A DNA stretch of 64,000 nucleotides from UBA6168 sp041163745 (GCA_041163745.1 JBEAQU010000033.1:62001-126000), one strand, 5' to 3'. Counted from the first letter of the stretch, positions 1 through 9,295 are shown. Made by a program: numbers and translations. The notes: a model not told the origin generated them from the letters alone.

Positions 1-129
1 CGGCTCGCCTGGACCGGCAGCAAGGACGAGGTGCTCTCCAGCGACAACGAACTCCTGCAAGGATTCATCTTCGCTTCTCCTTTCCTGCAACGCCTGCGCA
101 ACGCCGCCCTCCGCCAGGAGGAGCCCTGA
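1..129 (+). CDS. C-terminal end of an ABC transporter ATP-binding protein, possibly MlaF-like (partial)
   Basis: The reading frame is open from the left edge to a TGA at 127-129, giving the last 42 residues of a protein whose start lies outside the window. The tail has a W-x-GSKDE segment, then SDNELLQGFIFASPF and a short basic end. This resembles the region after the ATPase core of lipid-transport (Mla-type) ATPases in Bacteroidota, where the strand 'G-x-x-x-W-x-G-(T/S)-x-x-E' precedes 'DN-x-x-x-x-x-F-V/I-F-A'. No Walker motif is inside the window, so the family call is inference. The next gene converges on it, 31 bp away. Confidence 0.5.
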   Translation, partial: RLAWTGSKDEVLSSDNELLQGFIFASPFLQRLRNAALRQEEP

Positions 130-160
130 CGACCCTCCCCTTCCCGACCGCACCCTGCTG

Positions 161-3100
161 CTAGGTTCCCTGTTTGCGGAACCGGCCGGCCAACGCCCAT
201 GGGTCCAATCCGGAAAGACGAACAGAAAAAGCGACGCGCTCCAGGTAGCGCTCCCGACCCGATTGGTCGTACAGCCCCGGTTGCCGCGCCGTCCCCCGAA
301 GCACCGCCGCCTGCACCAAGGGAAAATAGACGCCCAGGATGCCATCACCCAGCTCCAAGGCAAGCCCGCCTTGCCACCATAGACGGTCCCGGGCAGGCGT
401 GCCGGCGGTGACAGGTCGCCGGTCGCTGTAATATCCCAGGTCCAGATAGGGTCGTACCGGCAAATGGACGGGAACCGCCTCCGGAAGGTCCGCCACGATG
501 TTCAACGCCACCAGGAAGGTGTTGCTGCGCCCTTGGGAAAAGGCTCCGCCCAAGGGGATCTTCATCCCCCCTTCCCGCTCCGCCACCTGCATGGAGAGGA
601 GACCGTCGGCTTCCGAACGCCCGAAGTACAGCTCGTCGTACCGGTAGTCGTTGAAACCTTGTCCGGTCAGGCTGAAGGCTTCTTCCAGGATGCCGGCGGA
701 CAGGCCGCTGCCAGCCAGCGGAAAATACCGGCCGGCGAACAAACGGCACCGTACCCACCGGTCCGCACCGAACGCAACCTTGACCTTCCCCTCGACCGTC
801 GTCCGCAGGTAGGCCCGCGGACGGCCGAATGCGTCCCGGTACCGCTGGTGCTCCAAATCCACCAGGACGGAAAAAGGCGCCCATCCTCCCCGGTCACCGA
901 TTTCCCAGCTCAGGTCATGGATCCTGCGATGCTCCCATTGCTTTCCGGTATAGAAGGGAACCGTTGACCCGAAGACGGCCTTCTCCCGCCACAGGAAGCG
1001 GGAACGCCACTGCAAGGCCTGATACCGTTTGTCGGAAGGAGTGGCAGACCACTCCCATCGAAGAAAAGGCTGGAAGCGCCGATAGGATAAGACGGGCTTC
1101 GCAAAACCCGATTCGGTCGGGAGGGAATCCAGGGTACGGTAGGTGAACTGCCGGGCCGCCCAACCCACGGACAGCCGGGACCGGTTCTTCCCGCCGGGAA
1201 AAACATGGTGGGTGAACCGCCCTGTTCCCGCCGGTGCGCCGGATGCCGTTCCGTACAGCGGCAACAATTGGCAGGCGGTCTGCCGGAACGGCAGCAGGCC
1301 GTTGTGCCACAACAGCCCGACCATGATGCCGTCGTAAGCGTTGGCCACCGACACCGGCAGGAGGTTTACCGGGGTCACCCGGTTGTCCTCCAGCAGTCCC
1401 GCCAGCCGCACCCGCAACGGTTCCACCCTGCCCAAAACAGCTGCCGACCGGCAGGTGTTGTTCCGGCGCCGCAGGTCCAGGGTGGCCTGCGACGGGTCGA
1501 TGGTGAAGTGTGTCGCCGAATCGACCGCAAAATGTATGGTCTGCACGCCGGAAAAGCCCTCCACCCAGGTCGTCGCCAAAGCCTCCGCCCCCCGGTAGGC
1601 AGTCAGGGGAAACGGAACAGGCAGCTCCCCCTTGTTTTCGATCCGGACACGGTATGTCCGCGGACCGCCTCCGGGCGGAAGGGGACTGCCAACGGTCAGA
1701 AGGGCATAATCCACCGACCGCGTGGAGCCCAGGTATCCCTCGAAGAACCAGGACAGGTCCTTCCCGGTGGCTTCCTCAAAATGCTTCCGCATATCGGCCG
1801 GATAAGGATGGCGGAACTGCCATTTCCGGAAGAACGACTGCATGACGATGTCGAAACGCTGCGTACCCAGGTAAGCCTCCAGGTGGCCGAAGGCCAGTCC
1901 TGGCTTGATGTAGGCACCCACCAGGTAGTTCTGCGGGGAAAACCGGTCTGCGCTGGTCTCCGGCGGCTGGTCTGTCCGGCGGCGGGCCTGTTGCAACCAG
2001 GCAAGGGAGACCAGGTCCGTGTCGGTTCCCTTTTCAAGAAAGGGTGGCAACCGCTGGCCCGACCGATGACCGTAATGCGTCCGCATGTAGCGGTATTCGT
2101 AGTAGGTGTTGATGCCTTCGTCCATCCAGGCATGGGCGCGTTCATGGGTGCCCAGGATGCCATAGAACCAATTGTGGCCGATCTCATGGGTAATGACCTG
2201 GTCCAGGGCACGGAGGCTGTTTGTCTTTCCGATGGCCGCGACCATGGGATACTCCATGCCGCCGCCGGCCGTGGATATCTGGACGACACTTGCTTGCGGC
2301 CAGGGGTATTCCCCGACCAGCCGCGAGTAGTGTTCCAAGGCCCGTCGCACATAGCTGGCGGCCTGTGCCCACCGTTCCGCTTCCGCCTGGGTGAAGAACG
2401 CCCAGGCAGGCACTTTACGGCCGGAAGGCAGGACGGCCTCTTCCCGCAGGACATGGAAGCGCTTGTCCGCGAACAAGGCGAAATCATGGGTCGGGCCGGC
2501 GGTGTAGCGAAGCGTCTTGCGGGTGGCGGAAGATGCGGGAACCGTATCCGGCGACGGAAATCCGGTTGCCAGGAATGTCTCCGTGCGGGCCACCCGCTCC
2601 AACAGCCAGGCCTGTTCTGAATCGGTGCGGAGCATACCGGTGGCCGCCACGAGATAGTTGTCCGGCAAGTTGACGGAGACGTCATAGGTGCCGAAAGGGG
2701 CGTAGAATTCCCCCTGGTCGAGGTAGGGCAGCGGGTGCCAGCCCTTTCGGTCCAGTACCGCCGGTTTGGGGTACCACTGTGTCAGATGGTACGAATTGCC
2801 GATATGGCCCAGTCGGGAGAAGGCCTCCGGTATACCAAGGGTGAAGGGTGTGGACAGCACGACGGTTTCCCCGGGTGCCAGCGGGCGGTGGAGTTTCAGC
2901 ACGGCCAGGTCGGGGTCCGCCGGCAGCAGGTACCAATCGACGGGAACACCGTCCGCGGCGAAACGCAGATCGCTGTAGCCACCCCGGGCGGAAACCGCGG
3001 CGAAATGGTGATCCAACCGGCCTTCCGCCAGCAACTGTCTCCCGAAAGCCGAGGGCTGCCCGTTGAAAGCGTTTCCCCACAGATGGAACCAGATGGAGTC

Positions 3101-3307
3101 GATCGGAAAGGGTGCCAGGTGGGTATAGCGTATGTGGACCTCACCGGTCAGGACATGCCGCTGGTCGTCCAGGGTCACGGAGATATCGTAATGTATCCGT
3201 TGGAAGAGGTCGTCGGACTGGGCGGCGGCAGACAAGGCCTGCGCCAGTATCCACCACGACAGGCGGGCCAAGCGCCCGACGGCGGAAGGAGCGGGAATAG
3301 ACCTCAT
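161..3307 (-). CDS. M1-family zinc aminopeptidase with a beta-strand-rich, barrel-like C-terminal half
   Basis: This is a 1048-residue exported metallopeptidase. A hydrophobic N-terminus ending in ALSAAAQ looks like a signal peptide. The M1 zinc site is intact: HEIGH at residues 374-378, followed by WMDEG with the third ligand Glu397 (HExxH-x18-E). A GGGMEYP segment shortly before it matches the GxMEN-type substrate-binding loop in Bacteroidota M1 enzymes. The peptidase part ends near residue 540. Residues ~600-1048 are unlike a normal M1 C-terminal domain: they alternate aromatic and polar strands (YDELYFGRSEADG, RPYLDLGYYSDRRP) and resemble an outer-membrane beta-barrel. The enzyme would therefore act at the periplasmic or surface side of the outer membrane, trimming peptides. 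It lies downstream of the M23 peptidase on the same strand, 149 bp away. Confidence 0.85.
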   Translation of the reverse strand: MRSIPAPSAVGRLARLSWWILAQALSAAAQSDDLFQRIHYDISVTLDDQRHVLTGEVHIRYTHLAPFPIDSIWFHLWGNAFNGQPSAFGRQLLAEGRLDHHFAAVSARGGYSDLRFAADGVPVDWYLLPADPDLAVLKLHRPLAPGETVVLSTPFTLGIPEAFSRLGHIGNSYHLTQWYPKPAVLDRKGWHPLPYLDQGEFYAPFGTYDVSVNLPDNYLVAATGMLRTDSEQAWLLERVARTETFLATGFPSPDTVPASSATRKTLRYTAGPTHDFALFADKRFHVLREEAVLPSGRKVPAWAFFTQAEAERWAQAASYVRRALEHYSRLVGEYPWPQASVVQISTAGGGMEYPMVAAIGKTNSLRALDQVITHEIGHNWFYGILGTHERAHAWMDEGINTYYEYRYMRTHYGHRSGQRLPPFLEKGTDTDLVSLAWLQQARRRTDQPPETSADRFSPQNYLVGAYIKPGLAFGHLEAYLGTQRFDIVMQSFFRKWQFRHPYPADMRKHFEEATGKDLSWFFEGYLGSTRSVDYALLTVGSPLPPGGGPRTYRVRIENKGELPVPFPLTAYRGAEALATTWVEGFSGVQTIHFAVDSATHFTIDPSQATLDLRRRNNTCRSAAVLGRVEPLRVRLAGLLEDNRVTPVNLLPVSVANAYDGIMVGLLWHNGLLPFRQTACQLLPLYGTASGAPAGTGRFTHHVFPGGKNRSRLSVGWAARQFTYRTLDSLPTESGFAKPVLSYRRFQPFLRWEWSATPSDKRYQALQWRSRFLWREKAVFGSTVPFYTGKQWEHRRIHDLSWEIGDRGGWAPFSVLVDLEHQRYRDAFGRPRAYLRTTVEGKVKVAFGADRWVRCRLFAGRYFPLAGSGLSAGILEEAFSLTGQGFNDYRYDELYFGRSEADGLLSMQVAEREGGMKIPLGGAFSQGRSNTFLVALNIVADLPEAVPVHLPVRPYLDLGYYSDRRPVTAGTPARDRLWWQGGLALELGDGILGVYFPLVQAAVLRGTARQPGLYDQSGRERYLERVAFSVRLSGLDPWALAGRFRKQGT

Positions 3308-3456
3308 GGAAACGATGTGGTTGGCAGATGGTCAGGCATGGCGTGGAATGCATTCGCCGGAGGAGGCCGTGTCGGAGGGCGGTGTGTGATGGAGAGCGGA
3401 ACGGTACCGCCGGGCCTGCGGCAGGTGGCGGGGAAGCGGCGGCGGAAGACACGGTA

Positions 3457-4356
3457 TCAACGGAAATAAACGAAATCCGTCGGATTGATAGGCTTCCCTT
3501 GGTGCCAGAGTTCGAAATGGAGATGCGGTCCGTCCGTCAGTTCACCAGTATTGCCGATGATGGCGATGGCTTCCCCTGCCCGGACGTAACTGCCTGTCCG
3601 CTTCAGCAAGGCGGAATTGTGTTTGTAAAAGGTGACCAGGTCGTTCGAATGCTGGATGGCGATGGTGTTCCCCGTTTCCAGGGTCCAGTCGGAGGCGATG
3701 ACCCAACCGTCCATGACCGCCTTCACCGGTGTGTGCTTGGGTGCGATGACATCGACGCCGATATGGTTCTTCTCCGGGTCGAAGGCGGCGACGACGGTGC
3801 CGCTGACGGGCGTGGTGAAGTACATCTGCTCCAGGGGGATGTCGCGTGGGGAAATGTTGACCGGCTTGGTTGCGGCGGCGGGCTTGCCGACGGAGGGGGA
3901 GGCCTGCTCGCGTTCGATTTCCTCCCGCAGCTGCTCGTCCACTTCGGAGCGTTCCCCCAAGGCGAGGGTCTCCTGCTCCTTGGCCCGCTGTGGCCGCTTG
4001 CCGGTGGGTTCCTGCACTTCTCCCGTCAGCATCCGGCGGAATCCCTGGTTGTAGACATCCTGCGCGTCGACCAGCGCCGACAGCGAATCCAGGTCCTCAT
4101 ACAATTTCAGCATCTCGAGGTGGGTACGGGTACCCACATATCCCGGCAGGAAACGTTTGATGGGCGTGAAACTGATCAGCAGGATGATCAGCACGGCGAT
4201 CAGCACCACGAAGGTGCTCAGCATGGTGTAGACGTTGAGCAAGGACAAACGGTAGGAACCGACCTCCTCGAAGGTCTCGTCCTTGTAGATAACCAATCGG
4301 TAAGTGTACCTGAGCCGATCCATACGCCCGACCTTTTCTCCGATTTCGTCTGACAT
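3457..4356 (-). CDS. M23 family metallopeptidase, membrane-anchored
   Basis: This is a 299-residue protein if started at the ATG at 4356 (MSDEIGEKVG); an in-frame ATG 39 bases upstream adds an unlikely N-terminus. One transmembrane segment (YTMLSTFVVLIAVLIILLIS) follows a short cytoplasmic region, then a coiled-coil stretch. The LytM/M23 domain is at the C-terminus: HIGVDV carries the first zinc ligands (H-x3-D) and HLHFELW the final HxH. It ends with 'KPINPTDFVYF', typical of Bacteroidota peptidoglycan DD-endopeptidases of this layout. The catalytic motifs are complete, so a cell-wall hydrolase acting in the periplasm is likely. It is transcribed divergently from porW across an AT-rich intergenic region. 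Confidence 0.9.
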   Translation of the reverse strand: MSDEIGEKVGRMDRLRYTYRLVIYKDETFEEVGSYRLSLLNVYTMLSTFVVLIAVLIILLISFTPIKRFLPGYVGTRTHLEMLKLYEDLDSLSALVDAQDVYNQGFRRMLTGEVQEPTGKRPQRAKEQETLALGERSEVDEQLREEIEREQASPSVGKPAAATKPVNISPRDIPLEQMYFTTPVSGTVVAAFDPEKNHIGVDVIAPKHTPVKAVMDGWVIASDWTLETGNTIAIQHSNDLVTFYKHNSALLKRTGSYVRAGEAIAIIGNTGELTDGPHLHFELWHQGKPINPTDFVYFR

Positions 4357-4485
4357 GGCGTTATCTATTGAAGCGGATGAAATAATTTTGTGCAATCGAA
4401 GTTACATGATGGTAATGATTCCTTTGCTGTAACTTGCTTGTTTGCGGAACGTAAAAGTCGCAAATATTGACCAAATGGGGAATTT

Positions 4486-4493
4486 TAGATTTG
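4486..4493 (+). promoter_or_regulatory. Putative porW promoter (-7 element TAGATTTG)
   Basis: TAGATTTG matches the Bacteroidota -7 consensus TAnnTTTG exactly. A TTG at 4467-4469 sits 16 bp upstream as a possible -33 element. It lies in an AT-rich intergenic stretch 58 bp before the porW ATG. Another exact match, TAATTTTG at 4383-4390 (+), is farther away and less likely. Confidence 0.5.
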
Positions 4494-4550
4494 TCTAATT
4501 AATATTTTTCAATATTTCGCAAACTTCGGTCCGAAAGAATCCACCGCCCA

Positions 4551-7532
4551 ATGCTTGTTCATCCGACCAGACACCTCCTGCTCCCTTTCCTGTCACTTGT
4601 CTTCCTTCTGCTGTCGCACGGTTGCGTCACGCAAAAGAGCCGGGAGGACATCGGAGCCGTCGGCAAGGCCTACCACAACATGACGGCCCGTTACAACGGC
4701 TATTACAACGCGACGGTGCTGCTGTACGAAAGCACCCTGACACTCGAGGGACAGGTGCAGGACAATTACCGCAACATCCTGCCGGTTTACAAATACCTGG
4801 AGGCGGACAACCCCAAGGCGGTCGCGGAATCCCTGGACAAGGCCATCAAAAAGGTATCCGTCGCCGCCAACCTACACCGCATCAGCCACTGGACGGACGA
4901 CTGCTATCTCCTCATGGGCCAGGCGCAGTTCCTCAAGCAGGATTACGAATCCGCGGAGGAAACCCTGGAATTTATGATGGCTGAGTTCAATCCGCTCGAG
5001 ACGGCGAAGCGGGAGGCCAAAGCGAAGTCCTTGAAGAACAAGAAGAAAGCCATCAAAAAAGGAGTGTCTGACAAAATGACGGCAGCCGAACGGTCCCTGC
5101 TTTCCAAAAAGGAGAAGGAAAAGCTGGCCAAACTGAAGAGGAAGATACGGGAAAAAGATCGCAAACGAAAACTGAAGGAGGTAAAAAAGGCACGAAAACT
5201 GAAAAAGAAAGGGAAAGCGGTTCCCCAACGAAAAAAAACGGATCCCGACAAGGAAAGCAAGGATACGGAAACGCAGGAGCCGGAGGAAACGTCCGATGCC
5301 GACCCGCTCGCCCGGCCCGCACCGGGTTCCATCCGGCTCGGAACGCTCGGTGCCGACTTGGTGGAATCGGATCCGGAAACCTATTTCCTGCAACACCGCC
5401 CCTGTTACCAGGAAGGGGTGCTCTGGCTCGCAAAGACCTATATCGAACGGGAGAACTTCACCAATGCGGAACGGCTGCTGAGCCAACTGGAGAAAAGCCC
5501 CGCCACCTTCTCGGATGTCCGGCGGGAAGTCGCCGTGGTGAAAACGGTCTTCTACCTGAAACAGAAGCAATACGACCTCGCGGTGGAACCCCTGGAAACA
5601 GCCATCAATCTTTCCGACAACCGCCAGGTGCGGGCCCGGCTGGCCTTCATCCTCGGCCAGGTCCACCAACTGGGAAAACGAAAGGCCGCCGCCGCCGCCG
5701 CTTTCGAAAAGGTGCTCCGCAACAGCCCCTCCTTCGAAATGGAATTCACGGCCCGCCTCAACCTTGCCCAATCCGGGGACGACCCCGCCACTTCCGTGAA
5801 AAACCTGGAACGCATGCTCCGCGAAGAGAAAAACCTGGAATACAAAGACCAGCTCTACTTCGCCCTGGCAGGCATCGCGCTTGAAAACGGCGACCGAGCC
5901 GGCGCCATGGACCTCCTCAAGACCGCGCTCCTCCACAGCACCACCAATACCGTCCAGAAAGCGGAATCCTATCTGCTCCTCGCCGATCTCTACTTCGAGG
6001 ACCAGGAATTCGTATCCGCCAAATCCTACTACGACAGCACCCTCCAGGTGCTGGCCAATACGGACGAAAGATATCCCCGCGTGTCTGCCACCGCCAACAA
6101 CCTCGAGGACATCGCAAACCATATCCGCACGATAAACCTGCAGGACAGCCTCCTCCGCATCTCCCGCATGAGCGAGGAGGAACGCCTGGCCCTGGCCGAA
6201 AAGATCTTCCGCGAACGGGAGGAAGAACGCCTCCGCCAACTCAAACAGCAATCCTCCTCCACCGCCCCCCCCGGTACCGCCAAAGGTTCCCAACCGGCCG
6301 ATGCCAAGGCCCGTTCCCGTTTCTGGGCCTACGATGAAAAGGAAGTCAAACGGGGCGAACGGGAATTCGAACGGAAATGGGGTTCCCGCGAACTCGCCGA
6401 CAACTGGCGCCGCGCCAACCAGGAATCCATCCTCGACGGAACGGAAGGCATCGCTTCGGAGGCAAAAGGCGGCCCCATGACGGAAGAGGACGTCCGCGAA
6501 ATCTTCAAGGACGTACCAGACGCTCCCGAAAAGGTCCTCGCCAGCAACCGACAAATCGAAGCGGCCCTCTTCGCCCTGGGCAGCCTTTACCGGGACCGGC
6601 TCCAAAACTATCCCAGAGCCATCGCCTCCCTGCTCGAACTGCTCGAACGGTATCCTGAAACCCAGTACAAACTGGACGCACTCTACTACCTGTACCTCTC
6701 CCACAAGGAAATGGGCGACGCCGACGAAGCACAACGATACTTCGACATCATCGTGCAACAATACCCCAATTCCAACTATGCCCGCATCCTACAAGACCCG
6801 GAATACCTGCAACGGATGCTCGCCAAGGAAAATTCCCTGACCAGCTATTACGACGAAACCTACGCGGCTTTCAACGCCAACCAATACCAGCTCGCTTCCG
6901 ACAGGATTGCCAAAGCAGCTGAAAAATTCGGCGCCACAAACAAACTGCAACCCCGCTTCGCCCTGCTCAACGCCATGTGCATCGGCAATCTCCAGGGAAA
7001 GGAGCCTTATGTCGAGGCGCTAAAGGAGGTGATCGCCAAATATCCCGACGAACCGGAAGCCGCCCGCTCCCGCGAAATCCTCCGCCTGCTCGGTGAAAAA
7101 ATAGGGTCCGGCCCCGGCCAGCAGCGCAACCTGCCCACCGAAGCCGGCCAGGTCGGCAACTTCAAGGTCGCCGACGAAGACCTCCACTTCGTCATCGTGG
7201 TCTTCCTCGGCGATGTGTCCCTCAACGATGCCAAAATCCGCCTCTCGGACTATCATAACAAATACCACTCCCTCCAGAAACTGCGGACCAACAACATCTA
7301 CCTCGGCGACGGTGACAAAAGGTACCCCATCATCGCCATCCGTCGCTTCAAGAACAAGGACGAAGCCATGGACTACCTCGACACGGCCCGAAAGAACGCC
7401 GTCGATTTCCTCGACGCCAGCCGTACCGAGTTCGAACTGATGCCCATCGGACAAGACAACTACCGGGAACTGCTCCGGACAAAGAACATCGACGACTACC
7501 GTACGTTCTCCCGACAGCATTACCGGAACTGA
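4551..7532 (+). CDS. porW: PorW/SprE-like TPR lipoprotein of the type IX secretion and gliding machinery
   Basis: This 993-residue lipoprotein has a signal peptide with lipobox LSHGC (Cys25). Just after it comes the family signature 'YHNMTARYNGYYNA', seen in PorW/SprE, a lipoprotein needed for type IX secretion and, in gliding species, for motility. Most of the chain is TPR-like helices (for example FALGSLYRDRLQNYPRAIAS). Near the end is an alpha/beta region (DLHFVIVVFLGDV ... YPIIAIRRFKNKDEAMDYL) that matches the SPOR-like C-terminal part of the family. Residues ~146-258 form an unusual Lys/Arg-rich charged insert. The giant type B-sorted protein at 18.9 kb is a plausible client of this system. 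The family call is strong; the interaction is inference. Confidence 0.88.
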   Translation: MLVHPTRHLLLPFLSLVFLLLSHGCVTQKSREDIGAVGKAYHNMTARYNGYYNATVLLYESTLTLEGQVQDNYRNILPVYKYLEADNPKAVAESLDKAIKKVSVAANLHRISHWTDDCYLLMGQAQFLKQDYESAEETLEFMMAEFNPLETAKREAKAKSLKNKKKAIKKGVSDKMTAAERSLLSKKEKEKLAKLKRKIREKDRKRKLKEVKKARKLKKKGKAVPQRKKTDPDKESKDTETQEPEETSDADPLARPAPGSIRLGTLGADLVESDPETYFLQHRPCYQEGVLWLAKTYIERENFTNAERLLSQLEKSPATFSDVRREVAVVKTVFYLKQKQYDLAVEPLETAINLSDNRQVRARLAFILGQVHQLGKRKAAAAAAFEKVLRNSPSFEMEFTARLNLAQSGDDPATSVKNLERMLREEKNLEYKDQLYFALAGIALENGDRAGAMDLLKTALLHSTTNTVQKAESYLLLADLYFEDQEFVSAKSYYDSTLQVLANTDERYPRVSATANNLEDIANHIRTINLQDSLLRISRMSEEERLALAEKIFREREEERLRQLKQQSSSTAPPGTAKGSQPADAKARSRFWAYDEKEVKRGEREFERKWGSRELADNWRRANQESILDGTEGIASEAKGGPMTEEDVREIFKDVPDAPEKVLASNRQIEAALFALGSLYRDRLQNYPRAIASLLELLERYPETQYKLDALYYLYLSHKEMGDADEAQRYFDIIVQQYPNSNYARILQDPEYLQRMLAKENSLTSYYDETYAAFNANQYQLASDRIAKAAEKFGATNKLQPRFALLNAMCIGNLQGKEPYVEALKEVIAKYPDEPEAARSREILRLLGEKIGSGPGQQRNLPTEAGQVGNFKVADEDLHFVIVVFLGDVSLNDAKIRLSDYHNKYHSLQKLRTNNIYLGDGDKRYPIIAIRRFKNKDEAMDYLDTARKNAVDFLDASRTEFELMPIGQDNYRELLRTKNIDDYRTFSRQHYRN

Positions 7533-7606
7533 CCCCGGCAGGCATGCCTCACCCCGCTTTCACGAAAACTTAAAGTTCGCTTAAGCGGCAGGTAACGGTA
7601 CCCCCC

Positions 7607-7614
7607 TATCTTCG
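7607..7614 (+). promoter_or_regulatory. Near-consensus -7 element (TATCTTCG) upstream of candidate small RNA
   Basis: One mismatch to TAnnTTTG. A transcript starting about 7 bases downstream would run ~90 nt to the terminator at 7674-7710. No clear -33 element is visible. Confidence 0.3.
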
Positions 7615-7620
7615 CCCTGT

Positions 7621-7710
7621 CATTTTGTTGCTGGGTATTCTTTTTCTCACCTGTTACCCAATGTCGCTAACGTAGCCCGTCCGGACCGCCAGGTCCCGAC
7701 GGGTTGTTTT
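7621..7710 (+). ncRNA. Candidate small RNA or leader-peptide attenuator
   Basis: A short transcript is suggested by a promoter-like TATCTTCG just upstream and a strong terminator at the end. Within it, TGGGTA (7632-7637) can pair with TACCCA. The same stretch can be read as a leucine-rich 16-codon peptide starting from TTG at 7625 or 7628 and ending at TAG 7673-7675, exactly where the terminator stem begins. That geometry recalls transcription attenuation, but the start codon is weak and no known RNA family is recognised. It may equally be an independent small RNA or only the end of the porW transcript. Confidence 0.3.
7674..7710 (+). terminator. Rho-independent terminator
   Basis: The stem pairs CCCGTC with GACGGG and GGACC with GGTCC around the loop GCCA, with one internal C-C mismatch. 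It is followed by TTGTTTT. This is a textbook intrinsic terminator on the + strand, closing the porW transcript or the candidate leader RNA. Confidence 0.8.
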
Positions 7711-7885
7711 CATCCCCTCCCCCGCCGGACCGGTATCGCTGAAAATTTACCCGACCCGTTCTGCATTCCTTTTCCTATCTTTCCGATGTGTTCGCCCGGG
7801 CGGCCACCCCTCACCCGGTAGCCGCCAGGCTGCGAGACATCCCTGGCGGGACACCCGGAACAATTGCAAAACTACCTCGTCTGCT

Positions 7886-9295
7886 ATGAAGCTTACTTTT
7901 TGTGGCGCCGCCCGCGAAGTGACCGGAAGCGCACACCTGCTCACCCTCGACGACGGATTCACCATCCTCCTGGATTGCGGCATGTACCAGGGATCCGCGG
8001 AACATATGGCGGATTTCAACGGGTCCTGGCGCTTCGACCCCGCTTCCCTGGATTGCGTCATCCTCTCCCATGCCCATATCGACCACAGCGGCCGACTGCC
8101 CAAACTCGTCCGCGACGGCTTCCGCGGCCCCATCTACGCCACCCACGCCACCCGGAGCCTTTGCTCCATCATGCTCCTCGACAGCGCCCTCATCCAGGAG
8201 AAAGACTTCGAATACAACCGCCGCAGCCGCAGCCGCAGCCGCCATTCCGAACAGGCCAAGGAACCGCTCTACACCAAGGAGGATGTCAAGACAACCATGG
8301 AACAGTTCGTCACTTTCGGCTACGGAAAATCGTTCGCCGTACATCCGCAGGTCCATGTCATCCTGCGGGACGCCGGCCATATCCTCGGCAGCGCCTCCGT
8401 CTCCCTGACCGTCGGACGCCCCCAGGCCGCCCCCCTGCGCATCGGGTTCACCGGCGATGTCGGCCGCCCCAACAGACCCATCCTCCGCGACCCGCAAGCC
8501 ATGGATCCCGTGGATTTCCTGCTCTGTGAATCCACCTACGGCAATATGGACCACGAAAGCCCCCCCGAGGAAACGGAACACCTCCTCCGGATCATCCGTC
8601 ATACCTGCCTGGAAAAAAAAGGCAAGCTCATCATCCCCGCCTTCAGCGTCGGCCGTACCCAGGAAATCGTCTACATGATGGACAAACTGGAGCATGAGGG
8701 AAGACTCCCCCGGGTGCCCGTATATGTCGACAGCCCCCTCGCCGTGAACGCAACCGTCATCTTCGGCGCCCACCCGGAATGCTATGACGCAGAACTCAGC
8801 TCCTACCTGCTGCAGGACCCCAATCCCTTCGGATTCAGCAACCTGACCTATGTCAAGGATGTCGCCCTTTCCAAAGCCCTCAACAATTCCCCGGAACCCT
8901 GTGTCATCATCAGCGCCTCCGGCATGGCTAACGCCGGCCGCGTCAAACACCATCTCTACAACAATATCGAAAATCCCCGCAATACGGTCCTGATCGTCGG
9001 CTATTGCGCTCCCGACACCCCCGGCGGCGCACTGCGCAACGGCGCCCGCCGGCTGCGGCTCTTCGGAGAGGAAAAAACCGTCCGCTGTGCCGTGGAAGTC
9101 ATGGATTCCTTCTCCGCCCATGCGGACCGGAGCGAGATCGCCTCGTTCCTCTCCAACCAACATGCATCCGTCAAGACCCTCTTCCTCGTACACGGCGAAA
9201 TCGACCGCCAGGAACAATTGCGAAACTTATTGGGCGGACAGGGGTTTCATCATATTGAAATCCCAAGACTCGGCCAGTCCTTCACCCTGGACTGA
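7886..9295 (+). CDS. Metallo-beta-lactamase/beta-CASP family nuclease (CPSF73/YSH1-like)
   Basis: This is a 469-residue protein, close to the length of bacterial beta-CASP RNases. The N-terminus MKLTFCGAAREVTGS is typical. The metal site SHAHIDH is at residues 61-67 (HxHxDH). Later motifs are also present: FTGDVGRPNRPIL (motif 3 region), ESTYGN, IPAFSVGRTQE (beta-CASP motif A/B region), SASGMANAGRVKHHL and DSFSAHADRSE (motif C). With all metal ligands intact, an endo/exoribonuclease acting on RNA in the cytoplasm is the likely role. It begins a run of three + strand genes. The ATG at 7886 lies immediately before the conserved N-terminus. Confidence 0.9.
   Translation: MKLTFCGAAREVTGSAHLLTLDDGFTILLDCGMYQGSAEHMADFNGSWRFDPASLDCVILSHAHIDHSGRLPKLVRDGFRGPIYATHATRSLCSIMLLDSALIQEKDFEYNRRSRSRSRHSEQAKEPLYTKEDVKTTMEQFVTFGYGKSFAVHPQVHVILRDAGHILGSASVSLTVGRPQAAPLRIGFTGDVGRPNRPILRDPQAMDPVDFLLCESTYGNMDHESPPEETEHLLRIIRHTCLEKKGKLIIPAFSVGRTQEIVYMMDKLEHEGRLPRVPVYVDSPLAVNATVIFGAHPECYDAELSSYLLQDPNPFGFSNLTYVKDVALSKALNNSPEPCVIISASGMANAGRVKHHLYNNIENPRNTVLIVGYCAPDTPGGALRNGARRLRLFGEEKTVRCAVEVMDSFSAHADRSEIASFLSNQHASVKTLFLVHGEIDRQEQLRNLLGGQGFHHIEIPRLGQSFTLD

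Larger units (their letters stand above)
7533..7885. other. Intergenic region with candidate leader/small RNA
   Basis: 353 bp without a normal gene. It holds a near-consensus promoter at 7607-7614, a possible 16-codon leader at 7625-7675, a strong terminator at 7674-7710, and a second near-match promoter (TATCTTTC) at 7776-7783 that could serve the beta-CASP gene. Confidence 0.5.

Noticed and set aside
4872..6761. Minus-strand open frame of 629 codons inside porW
   Set aside because: It is the antisense of a GC-rich gene; its translation is low-complexity and has no motif, while the + strand has lipobox, TPR and family signature.
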